64,000 nt of DNA from CALKAL01 sp051846895 (GTDB taxonomy: Bacteria > Bacillota > Bacilli > Bacillales > Alkalibacillaceae), in contig JBPYCQ010000005.1 in the NCBI GenBank assembly GCA_051846895.1, forward strand, positions 189,823 through 253,822, read 5' to 3'. Every line of letters starts with the position of its first letter. Position 1 is the stretch's first letter. Made by a program: the position numbers and the translations under genes. Under the pieces are notes generated by a model. The model searched no databases and had not been told where the DNA came from. It saw nothing but the letters and a program-made list of their open reading frames with translations. Positions 35,108 through 43,699 of this stretch are shown here, piece by piece.

Positions 35108-35221
35108 GACTAAGCGATTGAATTTATAGTCATTTTAAACCAACTGATAAAACTACGGCGGCGCTCTAAATCCAATATCAATCACCACCGGCTCATTTGC
35201 GCCAGATTCACAACATTAGAA

Positions 35222-35245
35222 CGTTTCCGGCCGCGACCGGAAACG
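35222..35245 (+). other. Leader hairpin of array D5
   Basis: CGTTTCCGG and CCGGAAACG arms with a 6-base loop, ending exactly 40 bp before the first core, as in D1 and D2. The 36 bases between are partly conserved (AACGAACA, AATT, TCTGA). Confidence 0.85.
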
Positions 35246-35280
35246 AACAATATAAATCCAATTCAGTGAGTCTGAGAGAT

Positions 35281-35416
35281 AATTGGCTGATAAACTGAAA
35301 TTTGGCTGACAAATCTCATAATCGGCTGACAACCAACTGAAATTGGCTGACAAACCCACGAAATCGGCTGATAACCACCCAAAACTGGCTGATAAATCAA
35401 AAAATCGGCTGATAAA
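35281..35416 (+). repeat. Array D5: seven cores, GGCTGAYAA
   Basis: Cores at 35285, 35304, 35324, 35345, 35366, 35387 and 35407 (intervals 19, 20, 21, 21, 21, 20). Cores 2-4 read GGCTGACAA. Preceding dinucleotides TT, TT, TC, TT, TC, CT, TC. Located between the GNAT terminator and array D6. Confidence 0.95.
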
Positions 35417-35476
35417 TTTCTTGATTAATCGGATTCCATACAAAGAATCGGCTCAAAAGAAAACCCGACACATTTG

Positions 35477-35618
35477 AATTGGCTGGCAAATCCGAAATTG
35501 GGCTGGCAAATCCCAGAATCGGCTGGCAATCGGCCAAAACTGGCTGGCAACTCATCAAAATTGGCTGCGAACCCCCCGAAATCGGCTGGCAACAACCCAA
35601 AATTGGCTGGCAAAAACC
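35477..35618 (+). repeat. Array D6: seven cores with variant GGCTGGCAA
   Basis: Cores at 35481, 35501, 35521, 35542, 35563, 35584 and 35605 (intervals 20, 20, 21, 21, 21, 21); the extra base in the first interval is a third G before the second core. Six of seven cores read GGCTGGCAA and one GGCTGCGAA, so the same substitution is shared across the whole array. It follows D5 by about 65 bp. Confidence 0.95.
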
Positions 35619-35676
35619 CCAGAAAATCAGAAACATCAGAAATAAAAATCCGAGACCTACTCACTATAAAAATTCA

Positions 35677-36000
35677 TTACAACGTATGCTTCAGGAACCC
35701 AGCAAAATTCTCCTTACCCTGATACGCCTGACTCGCCAAATATATATACCCAATCCCAAAACCAAGCGCCATCAACATAAGAAGCTGTAGCGTGCCACCC
35801 AAACTATATGTAACCAAAACAATAAAAAGAAAAATCACATACAAACTAAGCGCCTGCTGACCATGCCGCTGAATAAAACGACTATCCTTTCTCATCACCA
35901 ACCAGATCACAAGTCCAACCACACTAAGCTGAAAAACATAACAAAGATATATAATAGCAGAAACCTTTCGCTCAACCACTGGATTTCTCTCTATTTCCAT
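35677..36000 (-). CDS. DUF4870-type small membrane protein
   Basis: 107 residues with three hydrophobic segments (VSAIIYLCYVFQLSVVGLVIWLV, LYVIFLFIVLVTYSLGG, LLMLMALGFGIGYIYLAS) and the motif FIQRHGQQALSLY, which fits DUF4870 (Tic20-like) proteins of unknown role. ATG at 36000 has AAAGGGGG seven bases upstream on the minus strand; an open frame reaches 36036. The -10-like TATAAT at about 36043 on the minus strand may drive it. It is preceded by a solitary array-D-like core. Confidence 0.7.
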   Translation of the reverse strand: MEIERNPVVERKVSAIIYLCYVFQLSVVGLVIWLVMRKDSRFIQRHGQQALSLYVIFLFIVLVTYSLGGTLQLLMLMALGFGIGYIYLASQAYQGKENFAGFLKHTL

Positions 36001-36159
36001 CCAAGAGCCCCCTTTATTCGACATAAAATAATACATATTATACTATAAAACAGCCGAAAATTGAGCGAAAATTTAATTAAAATTAGTGTAAGAATCAAAA
36101 GTAGATACTAACTTATCATAATAAATCCCAACAAACCCTGAAATTACCCAGCACCACCA

Positions 36160-36175
36160 AATTGGCTAATAATAT
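36160..36175 (+). repeat. Solitary array-D-like core
   Basis: AATTGGCTAATAAT, one mismatch to the D core, without neighbours at 19-21 bp. Possibly a relic or chance. The rest of 36037-36287 shows nothing that I can support. Confidence 0.4.
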
Positions 36176-36287
36176 TGAAATAAGAAGGAGTCCCGATTAG
36201 GTAATAAAACAATTAATTAATCGCACCACGCACCCAAGTAACTCATTCCACACAAATACTCTCCAACTCAACTAACCTACCACACAC

Positions 36288-37826
36288 TTACTCACTCCGC
36301 TCACAAACCCGCGCCTCAACCTTAGCCTCTAACAACCTCTGAAACACATCACTCTTACCATACTCCGTCTTTGCCCACATCTCTTGATTTTTCTCTAGAT
36401 CAACAAGCGTCAAGCACGAATAATCATTGCCACCGAACGTCAAATCAGCATTCACTTGATACCATAAGTCAGGCGCCTTCTCATCCGTTCGAATCCACGC
36501 ACCACCAAGCGCTTCAACCCCAAGCCGTAATTCATACGCCGCATCCAAATAAACCTCATCACCAGACACAAAATAAGCCTGAAGCAAATAATAAATCTCA
36601 CCAAGCACATGATTCAAGCTCGCATGCGGAGTTTCAGTAATCCCAGGCCCGTCATAATCAGCCAACAAGACAGCACCACCAACATCAATCACATTGTCAC
36701 CATCCAAAGCCTCAACTAAATAATCCGCATACGTCAAAAACTCATCCGTATAATCAAAACCAAACACTTCCTCAACCCGAAGCAAATAATTCCCTAACGC
36801 CTCATTGTGCCGCGTATCATAGTACAACGCATGAATCCCATACGGCTCCTTCAACCACGTACTCGTAAACTCCGTAGGCAACAACTTATACTCAGAAAAC
36901 TCATCCCAAAGCGACTCGAGCATCACGAGCGTATTCAACACGACAAGCTCATCATAAAGCTGCCCGTACTCAGCATAAGCCTCCACATGATCCGCCCGAT
37001 TCCGGAACTGATACCCAATATTCCGACCAAACCCCATCTCATGAAAAGGCTCAATCGACCACGGTAACTTCGCATAAACCCCATGCGGCGTCACCCACTT
37101 ATGATACCGCCGATAATTCTCCGTCATATCCGCCTTCACTGCATCTAACCGCTCACGAGACAACAATCCATTCTCACCATACATCAACCACATCTCAAAC
37201 CGCTCACTCTCATCCGGATAAGAAAAATCAACCCGAACCCCATCACGACTCACAACAACATCCTCAACATGCTCGTCCAACACACGAACACGACTATAAT
37301 TCCCATCACCATAATCCTTCCGCAAATCATGCGACAACACACCACGCCCAACTAACAACTCACCACCAGACGCCAACGAAACCAACCCATAAGGCCCCTT
37401 CACCGGATCAACACCAACCGTCGAATCATGCGAAATATCATACTCCAACCCAGTAAAATCATGCCATTCCGCATCACCATCCCAACTAATCGAAACCACA
37501 CCATCCCGAGCACCATCACGCACAACCTCAATAAAAAAATAACCCCCAGCCTCAGTCAACTCCCGATGCGTCAACACCGCCTCACCAACCCGACCCCAGG
37601 TACCAAACAAATCATAATAATAAACCATATCACGCCCACGCCCAAACACACGCTCATCCGTCCCAGTCAACTCAGCACGCACACGCTCATCCTCAACCAT
37701 CACCGAAAAAAAACCATGCTCAAACTGAGGCGACACCACATGCGACGGCCGATTCAAAAAAACTAACCCAGCAAGAATAAACACCCCAACAAAACCTAAA
37801 ATTATGTAAACCCACTTACGACTCAT
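36288..37826 (-). CDS. Membrane-anchored protein of unknown function, possible C5-epimerase-like alpha-helical domain
   Basis: 512 residues: one N-terminal transmembrane helix (YIILGFVGVFILAGLVFL), a beta-rich extracellular half (about 30-210) and a helical second half. The latter has YGIHALYYDTRHNEALGNYLL, ETPHASLNHVLGEIYYLLQAYFVSGD and NADLTFGGNDYSCL, vaguely recalling glucuronyl C5-epimerase or six-hairpin glycosidase folds. I do not recognise the family. Composition is unusual (many Val, Gly, Asp, Arg; G/T-rich codons). ATG 37826 follows GGGGTG; an in-frame start at 37844 is possible. Likely acts on wall polysaccharide, judging only by neighbours. Confidence 0.6.
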   Translation of the reverse strand: MSRKWVYIILGFVGVFILAGLVFLNRPSHVVSPQFEHGFFSVMVEDERVRAELTGTDERVFGRGRDMVYYYDLFGTWGRVGEAVLTHRELTEAGGYFFIEVVRDGARDGVVSISWDGDAEWHDFTGLEYDISHDSTVGVDPVKGPYGLVSLASGGELLVGRGVLSHDLRKDYGDGNYSRVRVLDEHVEDVVVSRDGVRVDFSYPDESERFEMWLMYGENGLLSRERLDAVKADMTENYRRYHKWVTPHGVYAKLPWSIEPFHEMGFGRNIGYQFRNRADHVEAYAEYGQLYDELVVLNTLVMLESLWDEFSEYKLLPTEFTSTWLKEPYGIHALYYDTRHNEALGNYLLRVEEVFGFDYTDEFLTYADYLVEALDGDNVIDVGGAVLLADYDGPGITETPHASLNHVLGEIYYLLQAYFVSGDEVYLDAAYELRLGVEALGGAWIRTDEKAPDLWYQVNADLTFGGNDYSCLTLVDLEKNQEMWAKTEYGKSDVFQRLLEAKVEARVCERSE

Positions 37827-37857
37827 CCAATCACCCCAAAACACAATTAAACAAATA

Positions 37858-37975
37858 AATTGGCCGATAAATCAAAAATTGGCTGACAAATCCCCAAATC
37901 GGCTGATAAATCCCCCGAATTGGCTGATAACCATTCAAAATCGGCTGATAACCACTCAAAACTGGCTGATAAATC
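37858..37975 (+). repeat. Array D7: six cores
   Basis: Cores at 37862 (GGCCGATAA), 37881, 37901, 37922, 37943 and 37964 (intervals 19, 20, 21, 21, 21). Preceding dinucleotides TT, TT, TC, TT, TC, CT. Lies between the unknown membrane gene and the MurJ-like gene. The following 37976-38324 (about 350 bp) has no convincing gene; a 65-codon minus frame there lacks a ribosome site. Confidence 0.93.
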
Positions 37976-38324
37976 TAGCACCACTCCAACCAACCCAACC
38001 AAAAAATCACCACACTCCCATCATTTCCATTATATTTGAAAAAATTCCCGGCACCCGCCAGGAATTAATTAAAAGACTTCCAAAACCTTCATCTACATGT
38101 TCACCGACAAATCCAGCACCTCACCAATCAGTAGCACAACTTCCAGCACCAGCCATAGTAGGCGTTATGGTAGCGACCGCAATAGTCCCGCCGATTAAGT
38201 AAGTGGTTACTGCTTTAATCACTACATCAGACCAAACTGCAGCACAGTCACCACCACCAACAGCACCAGTAGCCCTACAGAACCACCAGCCACCGACCAC
38301 AGCATAACCAACTCTCAATCCACC

Positions 38325-39842
38325 CTACTTCATCCGCGCAATCCGAATCATCGCATTAAACCCTTCACGATAAAACAAATAAATCGCACCAACATACGTC
38401 AGCACCCCAACAGGCACCAACAACATAATCTGCCACAACGAATACCAATCAGACACACCCGTAAACCGTTGCAACAACCAAATCGGCACCGCCATAATCA
38501 ACGACGGAATAACCACCTTCACTAATAAAGCCAAAATACGAACTAACTCACGTCTCTCATACATCGAATATAACGCAATCGTCGCCGCACTCGCATAATA
38601 AATCGACACGATCGAACTCGACATCGCAAGCCCTGGATAACCCAGCTCAAGCGGTCCAACAAACAACCAGTTCAGAAACGCATTCAACACAATCGTCACC
38701 GAACTAATCTTCAATATACGCTTCGTCCAGCCCTGCGCATACATCCCCTTAACCGCAACCGTGAGCAAGCCCTGCGTCACAATTATCGGAATATACCACT
38801 TCAACGCCAAAAACGTATTATACGTATCCTGAGCCGTGAACTGCCCGCGCTCATAAATAAACGATATAATCTGTTCACCTAACAAATACGTCCCAACCGC
38901 AATCGGCACAAGCGCCATAATCCCAATCTGATACCCACTATAAAGCGTTTCCTTAAACAACTTCCGATCATTCGCACGTTCCGACATCAACGTAAAAATA
39001 ATCGCCAAAATCGTCGTCGTAAAAATCGTCGTCGGAATACTCATCAACAAAGACGCATTATTCAAATAAGTTACCGCACCACTAATCGTCCCCGTCGCAA
39101 ACAACTTATTTACAAACACATTAATATGCCCAACCGAAGAATGCAACAACGCCGGAATTAACAAAATAAAAAACGTCTTCTTAAACTCATCATCCATTTC
39201 CAACGTCGGCAACCACTTAAACTTCGCACGCACTAACGAATAAAACTGAACAATGACACCTAAAAACGTCCCAAACACAAACCCATAAGCAATACTAAAA
39301 ATACCCCAAATATCCGCAAACAATAATACAAAAATAACCGACATTAACGTCCCTAAAATCTTCGACACCTGCGTCGGAACAAAAATACGCCTCGACTGCA
39401 AATAAGACTCAAGCACACTACTAAGCGCAATCACAACCATGAAAATGAAAAACACCTGCGTAATATCAATCGCAATTTCCTCAGTGACCGGATGCATCGA
39501 TCCAAACGCAAACGGCACAATCCAAGGCGTAAAGAAATAGATGACTACCGACAAACCCCCAAAAAACAAAACAACACGATTCAATAAACTCGACGCATCC
39601 CGCTCAGCCCTCTTCAAATCACGCTGACGAAATTTTACATAATGCGGTAAAAAAGCCGAGTTAAACCCATTTGCGACAACCGCCAAAATAAGTGTCACAA
39701 ACGTAAAAGCAAGGAGGAACCCATCCGTATATTCATTTGCACCGAATTCCTTAGCTATTATACTTTCACGAACAAAACCTAACAGCTTCAAGAATATCGA
39801 TAATAACGTCGTCCATATAGCCGCTTGTTTTAATTTAGACAT
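38325..39842 (-). CDS. MurJ-family polyprenyl-linked glycan flippase
   Basis: 505 residues, about 14 transmembrane helices of the MVF/MATE fold. The N-terminus AAIWTTLLSIFLKLLGFVRESIIAKEFGANEYTDGFLLAFT is the MurJ/MviN signature, with further ANGFNSAFLPHY. Either lipid II flippase or, given its place beside csaB and a glycosyltransferase, a flippase for a wall-polymer precursor. It follows the upstream GT4 gene by 2 bases, so they share a transcript. Confidence 0.85.
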   Translation of the reverse strand: MSKLKQAAIWTTLLSIFLKLLGFVRESIIAKEFGANEYTDGFLLAFTFVTLILAVVANGFNSAFLPHYVKFRQRDLKRAERDASSLLNRVVLFFGGLSVVIYFFTPWIVPFAFGSMHPVTEEIAIDITQVFFIFMVVIALSSVLESYLQSRRIFVPTQVSKILGTLMSVIFVLLFADIWGIFSIAYGFVFGTFLGVIVQFYSLVRAKFKWLPTLEMDDEFKKTFFILLIPALLHSSVGHINVFVNKLFATGTISGAVTYLNNASLLMSIPTTIFTTTILAIIFTLMSERANDRKLFKETLYSGYQIGIMALVPIAVGTYLLGEQIISFIYERGQFTAQDTYNTFLALKWYIPIIVTQGLLTVAVKGMYAQGWTKRILKISSVTIVLNAFLNWLFVGPLELGYPGLAMSSSIVSIYYASAATIALYSMYERRELVRILALLVKVVIPSLIMAVPIWLLQRFTGVSDWYSLWQIMLLVPVGVLTYVGAIYLFYREGFNAMIRIARMK

Positions 39843-39844
39843 CG

Positions 39845-41119
39845 CTACTCCTTCTTCTCATCATGATCATTAATCGTCTCATTCGCAAACGCAGGATTAC
39901 CACCAATACCAGGCCCCTCTACATCAGCACCAGAACTAGCCACATGACGCTGAAGCACACCCTCATAAATCTCCAAATAACGCTTCGCCGCAGAAAGATG
40001 CGAATACTCCGACTCAATCACCTCACGAGCACGCAAAGCCAACCGCTCACGCAACTCAGCATCATTAAACAAACGTTTGATTGACCGAGCCAACCCATCC
40101 GGATCCTTCTCCTCAGTCAAAATCCCCGTCTCACCATCAATCACAATCTCCTTCAAACCACCAACCTTAGACGCAACAACAGGCACACCAGACCCCATCG
40201 CCTCCAAAGCCGAGATCGACGTCGCCTCCTCAACACCATCCGAATGACAACTCGGAACAAGCGTCACATTACTCATCCCATAATAATCCGTCATCTTCTC
40301 ATGCGGAATATCCCCAAGAAGCTCCACATAATCAGATACCCCATGCTCACGAGCCAACCGCTCAATCTGATCACGCTCACTCCCATCACCCGCATACACA
40401 AGCCTCACATTCGGAATATCCTCAATCAACTTCGGCAGCGCCAGAACAGGATAAATCACCCCATTCTTCTTCGTCAAACGCCGCGGAACAAAAAGAATAA
40501 ACAAATTCTCCGAAACCCCATACTTCTCCCGCAAAGAAGCACGCTCATCCGTCTTCGGAACAAAAGAATCTATATCTATAAAATTATGAATCCGAACCGC
40601 ATCTATACCAGACAAATCCTTCACATAATTCTTAATCCGATAATCAACCGTTACCACCTGACTCGACGCCAAAAACGCCTGACGCTCCTTCTCAAGTAAC
40701 GCCTTCGCAGCACGACTATTCTCCTTAATCGCCCCACGACTAATCGCCTCATACGTCTTATAACCATGCGCCGTATGAACCGTAGGAAGCCCCGTATCAA
40801 CAGCTGCAAACGTCGCATAAATATCCTGCGCATTAATCAAATCATACCCACGCTTACCATGCGCACGCTCAATCAACTTCCTAAGCAACAACTGCCGAAA
40901 ATAATGCCCAACTAACAAACCGCGCCCCTTCTCCAAAATATTCAACCCAAAACTCGGCGCCTTCGCATACAACTGCTGCTTAAAATAAGGCAGATCACTA
41001 AAAGACAAAATATCCACCTCATGCCCATGAGCCTCAAGCCCCTTCTTAAGCGTCTTAATATGCGTCGAAAGCCCACCGATATGCGGATAATCAAACACGG
41101 TGGTTAACAAAATTCGCAT
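39845..41119 (-). CDS. Glycosyltransferase family 4
   Basis: 424 residues with GT-B fold. N-terminal FDYPHIGGLSTHIKTLKKGLEAHGHEVDIL and C-terminal NVTLVPSCHSDGVEEATSISALEAMGSGVPVVASKVGGLKEIV, the E-x7-E donor-binding region of GT4 enzymes. The last 30 residues are a polar tail. It probably adds a sugar from a nucleotide donor to the polymer precursor in the cytoplasm. Coupled to the flippase gene. 41120-41338 upstream is A/C-rich on the + strand and has no gene. Confidence 0.9.
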   Translation of the reverse strand: MRILLTTVFDYPHIGGLSTHIKTLKKGLEAHGHEVDILSFSDLPYFKQQLYAKAPSFGLNILEKGRGLLVGHYFRQLLLRKLIERAHGKRGYDLINAQDIYATFAAVDTGLPTVHTAHGYKTYEAISRGAIKENSRAAKALLEKERQAFLASSQVVTVDYRIKNYVKDLSGIDAVRIHNFIDIDSFVPKTDERASLREKYGVSENLFILFVPRRLTKKNGVIYPVLALPKLIEDIPNVRLVYAGDGSERDQIERLAREHGVSDYVELLGDIPHEKMTDYYGMSNVTLVPSCHSDGVEEATSISALEAMGSGVPVVASKVGGLKEIVIDGETGILTEEKDPDGLARSIKRLFNDAELRERLALRAREVIESEYSHLSAAKRYLEIYEGVLQRHVASSGADVEGPGIGGNPAFANETINDHDEKKE

Positions 41120-41338
41120 GCTCCATTTCCTCCCACTAGTAAAACGACAATATGTATCACCATTAGTGTTAACACTTCAACCATTATATTATAACTCCCA
41201 AACGATTGAAAACAGTAGACCAAGTTAACTTTTCCCAAAACCCCTATTTCAAAAAAAGAAAACAAGCCCTACCCACAACCACAACAAACCCCAAACCAAC
41301 CACACCTTACAAACAAAGATCCAAAGACCTCCAAAACC

Positions 41339-42445
41339 CTATTTACCAAAGCGCTCATGCAACAGCTCCACATTCCGTTTCGCCTCAGCCTTAAGCCGCG
41401 CATAAGCCCCCTCGACCATTACCTTCACTTCATCATAACGCCCCAGCAACAACCCCGTCTTCTCACGAAGCCGGCCAACATCAACATCCTCAAGCCGCAT
41501 ACCATAATCCCACACACCAACCTGCTTCGCAATCTCCTCAACCTTCGGATCATAACTAATCGGAACAACCGGTGTTCCCGCAACCGTTGAGAAAATAACC
41601 GAATGAAGCCGCATCCCAATCACAAACTCACAATGCTTCATCATCTGTAAATATTGATTCGGCGTAAAATCAGGCCCAAGCACATGACACTTTTCAGCAT
41701 GCTCCATCTGCTCAACCACCCAATTCGACGCCTTCACATCATGATGCCCCTCCATTGGAATAAAGACAGGCGTAAAACCCTGAGAAATCAGCTCGTCTAA
41801 ATAAACCGCAAGCTCACGATAAAGCTTCTTCTCATCAAACCATGGACGAATCGACACCCCAACAAGCCTCGAACCACGCACTACCTCCGGTAGACTATTC
41901 AAACACGTATCATCATGAGTTTCAGGATAAGCAAACGCAATATCCGCCGTCACAACCGTCTCAGGCTTCCTCACACCAAGCTCATGAAGCAGCTCCTTCG
42001 AACCCCCATCACGAACCGTAATCAAATTCGCCCGATTCCCAAACACCCTCATCAAAAACTTCCCATAACGCGTATTCACAGGCCCAATCCCTTGAGCAAA
42101 AAACATCACCTTACAACCATTTAACTTTCCGAGGAAGGCAATCAATAAATAATAAGGAAGAGGACCAAATATAATTTTTGTCGGATACGTATCCTGAAGC
42201 AGACCACCACCACCACTAATAAGCACATCCGCCTCACGCATCGCACGAATCTTTTCCTTGAACTGCTGACGCCACCCACGATAAACACTCTTCACCCCAT
42301 GACGCTCAGAAGTCTCACCAGGACGAAGCGAAAACACCGTCAACTCATGCCCATGAAGCTCTTTCAACTCATGAACAATCGTATCCAAGATCGCCTCATC
42401 ACCCGTATTACCCAAACCATAAAAACCAGAAACAACAATCCTCAT
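41339..42445 (-). CDS. csaB: Polysaccharide pyruvyltransferase CsaB
   Basis: 368 residues. N-terminal VVSGFYGLGNTGDEAILDTIV, the ADVLISGGGGLLQD loop, FFAQGIGPVN and GMRLHSVIFSTVAGTPVVPISYDPKV (conserved Arg and His) are the CsaB family pattern. It transfers a ketal pyruvate from PEP to ManNAc residues of the secondary wall polymer, the modification that SLH domains bind. This fits the S-layer gene at 47808. TTATGAGG lies near the start; the gene is transcribed away from array D8. Confidence 0.95.
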   Translation of the reverse strand: MRIVVSGFYGLGNTGDEAILDTIVHELKELHGHELTVFSLRPGETSERHGVKSVYRGWRQQFKEKIRAMREADVLISGGGGLLQDTYPTKIIFGPLPYYLLIAFLGKLNGCKVMFFAQGIGPVNTRYGKFLMRVFGNRANLITVRDGGSKELLHELGVRKPETVVTADIAFAYPETHDDTCLNSLPEVVRGSRLVGVSIRPWFDEKKLYRELAVYLDELISQGFTPVFIPMEGHHDVKASNWVVEQMEHAEKCHVLGPDFTPNQYLQMMKHCEFVIGMRLHSVIFSTVAGTPVVPISYDPKVEEIAKQVGVWDYGMRLEDVDVGRLREKTGLLLGRYDEVKVMVEGAYARLKAEAKRNVELLHERFGK

Positions 42446-42552
42446 AAAACCACCCCTAAACTACAAGATTGCCGGACCACCCCGACAACCAACATTAAAT
42501 ATATGTAAGAACTCCAAGTTTTTCTTTAATCATGAATAGCTCCCAAGAACAC

Positions 42553-42690
42553 AATTGGCTGATAATCCGAGAATTGGCTGATAAATCCCAGAATCGGCTG
42601 ATAACCATCTCGAATTGGCTGATAAACCCTCAGAACTGGCTGATAACTATCTAAAATTGGCCGATAACCACCTGAAATTGGCTGATAAAT
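42553..42690 (+). repeat. Array D8: seven cores
   Basis: Cores at 42557, 42576, 42596, 42617, 42638, 42659 (GGCCGATAA) and 42680 (intervals 19, 20, 21, 21, 21, 21). Preceding dinucleotides TT, TT, TC, TT, CT, TT, TT. Lies between divergent csaB and the tagA-like gene, so it could be in the csaB 5' region. 42691-42881 shows no gene. Confidence 0.95.
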
Positions 42691-42881
42691 CTCCTCCACA
42701 GCCCAACCACCAACCCCGCATAACCCGACCACTATTCCATATAATAGTAACACCTTTTCCAACAATTTAAAATAACATTCGACAAATGCAAACTTCTTAA
42801 CAAAAACGTAATATAAAAGTAACAAACTAGCACAAAACTATAAATAACACCACTCAACAACCCAAAACAACACAAACACTA

Positions 42882-42910
42882 TTCCAAATAAAAAACAACT
42901 CTGATATACT
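42882..42910 (+). promoter_or_regulatory. Promoter of the tagA-like gene
   Basis: TTCCAA (42882-42887), 17-base spacer, TATACT (42905-42910) extended by TG at 42902. Start codon 39 bp downstream. Confidence 0.55.
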
Positions 42911-42948
42911 ACATTAAGTAATTAACAAGAATAAAGAGGAATGTTCAC

Positions 42949-43665
42949 ATGAAAAAAGAAACATACCTTGGCGTCAACGTTTCGCCATACACATACGAAC
43001 AAATAATCGAAAACATCGAACAACATATAAATAACGACGAACAAGCAACTATCATCGCCGTTAACCCAGAAAAAATCATGAAAGCCAAAAAAGACGAGAC
43101 ACTCAAACAACTCATCAACAACGCCACATACCAAATACCAGACGGAGTCGGCGTCATACTCGCATCAAAACTCAAAGGCGGCAACATCAAACAACGCGTC
43201 ACCGGCGCAGATCTAACTGAGAAACTACTCCAGACCGCCAATGAAAAAGAATACCGCGTCTACTTTTACGGCGCAAAAGAAGAAGTCGGAGTCGCCATGC
43301 AACAAAAATTGCACGAAAGACTTCCAAACCTACAGATAGCCGGTTACTCGAACGGTTATACTAAGAATACAGAAGAGCTAATAAAAAAGATAAATGAATC
43401 AAACGCTAACATGCTGTTCGTCGCCCTAGGATCACCAAAGCAAGAACAGTGGATCAGTAAACATAAAGACGAACTAAACGTCAACGTCATCCAAGGAGTA
43501 GGCGGCACATTCGACGTCCTAGCCGGGCACGTCAAACGCGCCCCAGTAATCACACAAAAACTAGGAATCGAATGGCTATACAGACTAATCACACAACCCA
43601 AACGCCTAAAACGCCAACTAGCCCTACCAAAATTCCTATTAAATATTCTATTCTCAAGAAAATAG
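42949..43665 (+). CDS. WecG/TagA/CpsF-family glycosyltransferase
   Basis: 238 residues, family GT26. Features: VAVNPEKIMKAKKDETLKQLINNA, PDGVGVILASKLKGG (the Asp proposed as catalytic base), FYGAKEEVG, ALGSPKQEQWI and GVGGTFDVLAG with a basic C-terminal tail for membrane contact. TagA adds ManNAc to GlcNAc-PP-undecaprenol, the linkage step of wall teichoic or secondary polymers. AGAGGA before the ATG. Consistent with the pyruvylated ManNAc polymer implied by csaB. Confidence 0.93.
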   Translation: MKKETYLGVNVSPYTYEQIIENIEQHINNDEQATIIAVNPEKIMKAKKDETLKQLINNATYQIPDGVGVILASKLKGGNIKQRVTGADLTEKLLQTANEKEYRVYFYGAKEEVGVAMQQKLHERLPNLQIAGYSNGYTKNTEELIKKINESNANMLFVALGSPKQEQWISKHKDELNVNVIQGVGGTFDVLAGHVKRAPVITQKLGIEWLYRLITQPKRLKRQLALPKFLLNILFSRK

Positions 43666-43699
43666 GATGGTGGGGGATATAGTTAGAACGGGGAATATT

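Noticed and set aside
38121..38318. 65-codon hydrophobic minus-strand frame between D7 and the flippase gene
   Set aside because: It could be a small peptide gene, but there is no clear ribosome site or family, and the strand bias produces G/V/A-rich frames by default.
25658..42690. Arrays D as CRISPR
   Set aside because: Repeats of 9-12 bp with 10-12 bp spacers are far too short, the array lengths are fixed at about seven units, and no cas genes are present.
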